A DNA stretch of 64,000 bases from an uncultured Bacteroidales bacterium. Its GTDB lineage: Bacteria; Bacteroidota; Bacteroidia; Bacteroidales; Paludibacteraceae. The translations under genes were made by a program, and so were the position numbers. The stretch spans positions 37,823 to 101,822 of the forward strand of contig CALUOH010000005.1 of assembly GCA_944322025.1 (NCBI GenBank), given 5' to 3'. This document shows positions 62,573 to 64,000 of the stretch, one piece after another. Numbering within the stretch: position 1 is the stretch's first letter; every line of letters starts with the position of its first letter. Below the pieces are notes generated by a model. It was not told the DNA's origin, made no database searches, and saw only the letters and a list, made by a program, of their open reading frames with translations.

Positions 62573-63718
62573 ATGTACAACTTTGAGTTTCAGAACCCTA
62601 CGAAACTGATTTTCGGCAAGGGCAGTATCGCAAAAATCAAGGACGAGATACCCGCCGGGACAAAGCTGATGCTGACGTTCGGCGGCGGCAGTGTGAAGAA
62701 AAACGGCGTGTATGAGCAGGTCATAGAAGCCTTGAAGGGCTACGATGTAGTGGAGTTCTGGGGCATAGAGCCAAACCCGAAAGTGGAGACCCTGCGCAAG
62801 GCCATAGAGCTCGGGAAGCGGGAAAATGTGGACTTCATTCTCGCTGTCGGCGGCGGTTCGACCCTCGACGGCACAAAACTCATCGCCTGCGGCATAAAAT
62901 ATGACGGCGACGCTTGGGAACTCGTATTGGACAACTCTCTGGTCAAGGGCGGTGTGCCGTTCGCGTCTGTCATGACCATGCCCGCCACAGGCTCAGAGAT
63001 GAACAGCGGAGCCGTGATTTCAAACCTCGCCACAAAAGAGAAGTTCGCCTTCTACTCATACTACCCGAAATTCTCCATCCTCGACCCCGAAGTGACATAC
63101 TCCATACCCGAATATCAGGTCTCTTGCGGCATTGCGGACACTTTCGTGCACGTCATGGAGCAGTACCTCACCACCACGGGCATCAACTCGCTCATGGACC
63201 GCTGGGCGGAAGGGCTGCTGATGAACCTCGTCGACATAGCCCCCGGCATAGCTGAAGACCACAAGAACTACGACCTCATGTCGCAGTACATGCTGTCGGC
63301 CACAATGGGGCTGAACGGCTTCATCGCTATGGGCGTTCCGCAGGACTGGGCCACTCACATGATAGGCCACGAACTGACCGCCCTCCACGGTGTAACCCAC
63401 GGCGAGAGCCTCGCCATCGTGCTGCCTGCCACAATGACAGTGCTGAGCGAACAGAAAAAGCTGAAGATTCTGCAATACGGGGAGCGCGTATGGGGCATCA
63501 CAGAAGGTTCGGAGAGCGAACGCATAACCAAGGCCATAGAGAAGACCGAACAGTTCTTCCGCCTCCTCGGGCTGAAAACAAGGCTTCACGAACTCAACAT
63601 CGGCGAGGAGACCATCGCGGAAATAGAACGCCGCTTCAACGAACGCGGAGTGCAACTCGGTGAATGCAAGAACGTTACCGGCACTGTCGCACGTGCCATA
63701 CTCGAATGTGCGCTATGA
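62573..63718 (+). CDS. Iron-containing alcohol dehydrogenase (YqhD/butanol-dehydrogenase-like)
   Basis: 381 residues of the group III metal-dependent alcohol dehydrogenase family; reduces aldehydes with NAD(P)H. The opening FEFQNPTKLIFGKGSI, the nucleotide motif AVGGGSTLDGTKLIACG (about 91-107) and the GVPFASVMTMPATGSEMNSGAVI segment are all present. Metal-ligand regions also fit (SCGIADTFVHVMEQY and MIGHELTALHGVTHGESLAI). The FGGGSVKKNGVYEQV segment is like E. coli YqhD. The stop overlaps the start of a small thioredoxin-like gene (ATGA). Confidence 0.92.
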   Translation: MYNFEFQNPTKLIFGKGSIAKIKDEIPAGTKLMLTFGGGSVKKNGVYEQVIEALKGYDVVEFWGIEPNPKVETLRKAIELGKRENVDFILAVGGGSTLDGTKLIACGIKYDGDAWELVLDNSLVKGGVPFASVMTMPATGSEMNSGAVISNLATKEKFAFYSYYPKFSILDPEVTYSIPEYQVSCGIADTFVHVMEQYLTTTGINSLMDRWAEGLLMNLVDIAPGIAEDHKNYDLMSQYMLSATMGLNGFIAMGVPQDWATHMIGHELTALHGVTHGESLAIVLPATMTVLSEQKKLKILQYGERVWGITEGSESERITKAIEKTEQFFRLLGLKTRLHELNIGEETIAEIERRFNERGVQLGECKNVTGTVARAILECAL

Positions 63719-63957
63719 AAATAAAGGTCTACGGCGCATGTTGCGCCTCCTGCCACGCCACATTTGAGGCTGTCCGCGAGGCCGCCGCGTCCATCGACCC
63801 CGCCATCAGCGTGGAACACGTGGAGGACGTGATGACAATACTCAAGGACCACATCATGCAGACCCCCGCAGTGGTGATTGACGGACGCACCGTAAGCAGC
63901 GGACAGAGGCTGACTATAAACGATGCGATGAAAATCATCCGGGAGAACATACACTAA
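63715..63957 (+). CDS. Small thioredoxin-like protein (redox-active disulfide protein)
   Basis: 80 residues from MKIKVYGACCASCHATFEAV; start chosen because its ATG overlaps the alcohol dehydrogenase stop. Short thioredoxin-fold proteins of this type (MTH895-like) keep only the core. The redox motif is CASC at 10-13, with an extra Cys at 9; the cis-Pro equivalent is in MQTPAVVIDGRTVSSG. No signal peptide, so cytoplasmic. Partner unknown; coupling with the dehydrogenase suggests redox support or shared regulation. Confidence 0.8.
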   Translation: MKIKVYGACCASCHATFEAVREAAASIDPAISVEHVEDVMTILKDHIMQTPAVVIDGRTVSSGQRLTINDAMKIIRENIH

Positions 63958-64000
63958 CTGATGGTGCGGGCAGTACATTGCCTGAGCGGCAGTGTGCGGT

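Overview
The window is a GC-rich, densely coded chromosomal segment from a member of the Bacteroidales (Bacteroidota). Several things point there. Nearly every promoter has the phylum's -7 element (TAnnTTTG) with a TTG about 17-23 bases upstream. There is a fimbrillin locus of Bacteroides/Porphyromonas type, the dapF-dapL lysine pathway variant, many lipoproteins with short lipobox signals, and outer-membrane barrel proteins. The family within the order cannot be fixed from the sequence. No tRNA, rRNA, CRISPR array or transposase gene was seen.

Layout. 1-4.6 kb (minus): an OPT-family transporter, a truncated DnaB paralogue and full-length dnaB; the paralogue looks like the product of a tandem duplication that fused the first codons of the OPT gene to the 3' part of dnaB. 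5.1-6.1 kb: an exported nitroreductase and an ABM-type monooxygenase. 6.1-10.2 kb (minus): a helix-hairpin-helix/outer-membrane protein, a barrel protein and a GIN-domain protein. 10.8-13.6 kb: serS and radA. 13.7-18.9 kb (minus): dxs-trkA-trkH and a small membrane protein. 19-21.6 kb (minus): a PIF1-like helicase with HRDC and HTH domains. 22-26 kb: pepD, corA, a LysR regulator and smpB. 26.2-30.7 kb: pstSCAB-phoU. 30.9-34.6 kb: a membrane TPR/HTH regulator, small hypotheticals and a broken AT-rich lipoprotein gene. 35.1-37.9 kb (minus): an RlmL-like methyltransferase and a CtpA-like protease. 38.5-45.7 kb: leuS, a YitT-family protein, yebC, dapF and dapL. 45.8-49.3 kb: an outer-membrane protein, a PepSY-like protein, grpE and dnaJ. 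49.7-59.3 kb: a fimbrial operon. 59.4-64 kb: a thioredoxin-like lipoprotein, an MsbA-like ABC exporter, an iron alcohol dehydrogenase and a small thioredoxin-like protein.

The fimbrial operon has an OmpA-like/DUF3575 envelope protein, a DUF5119-type lipoprotein, three fimbrillins sharing a TKAP motif after the lipobox, and two larger lipoproteins ending in a DUF1566/Lcl-like domain that are candidate tip adhesins. Its upstream region is AT-rich, with a 13-T homopolymer, a perfect palindrome and repeated TGTTAA half-sites. A hairpin-rich spacer separates the DUF5119 gene from the first fimbrillin.

The least expected non-coding signal is a dispersed repeat family. Five copies of a ~48-bp core end in a GTGTTTTTAACC-like motif and always lie in the same orientation upstream of a gene promoter. 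In two of them the homology runs about 200 bp, through a G-rich tract and into the promoter itself (PIF1-like helicase and yebC). A second family (three copies) consists of three imperfect 11-bp units followed by CAACCAAG.
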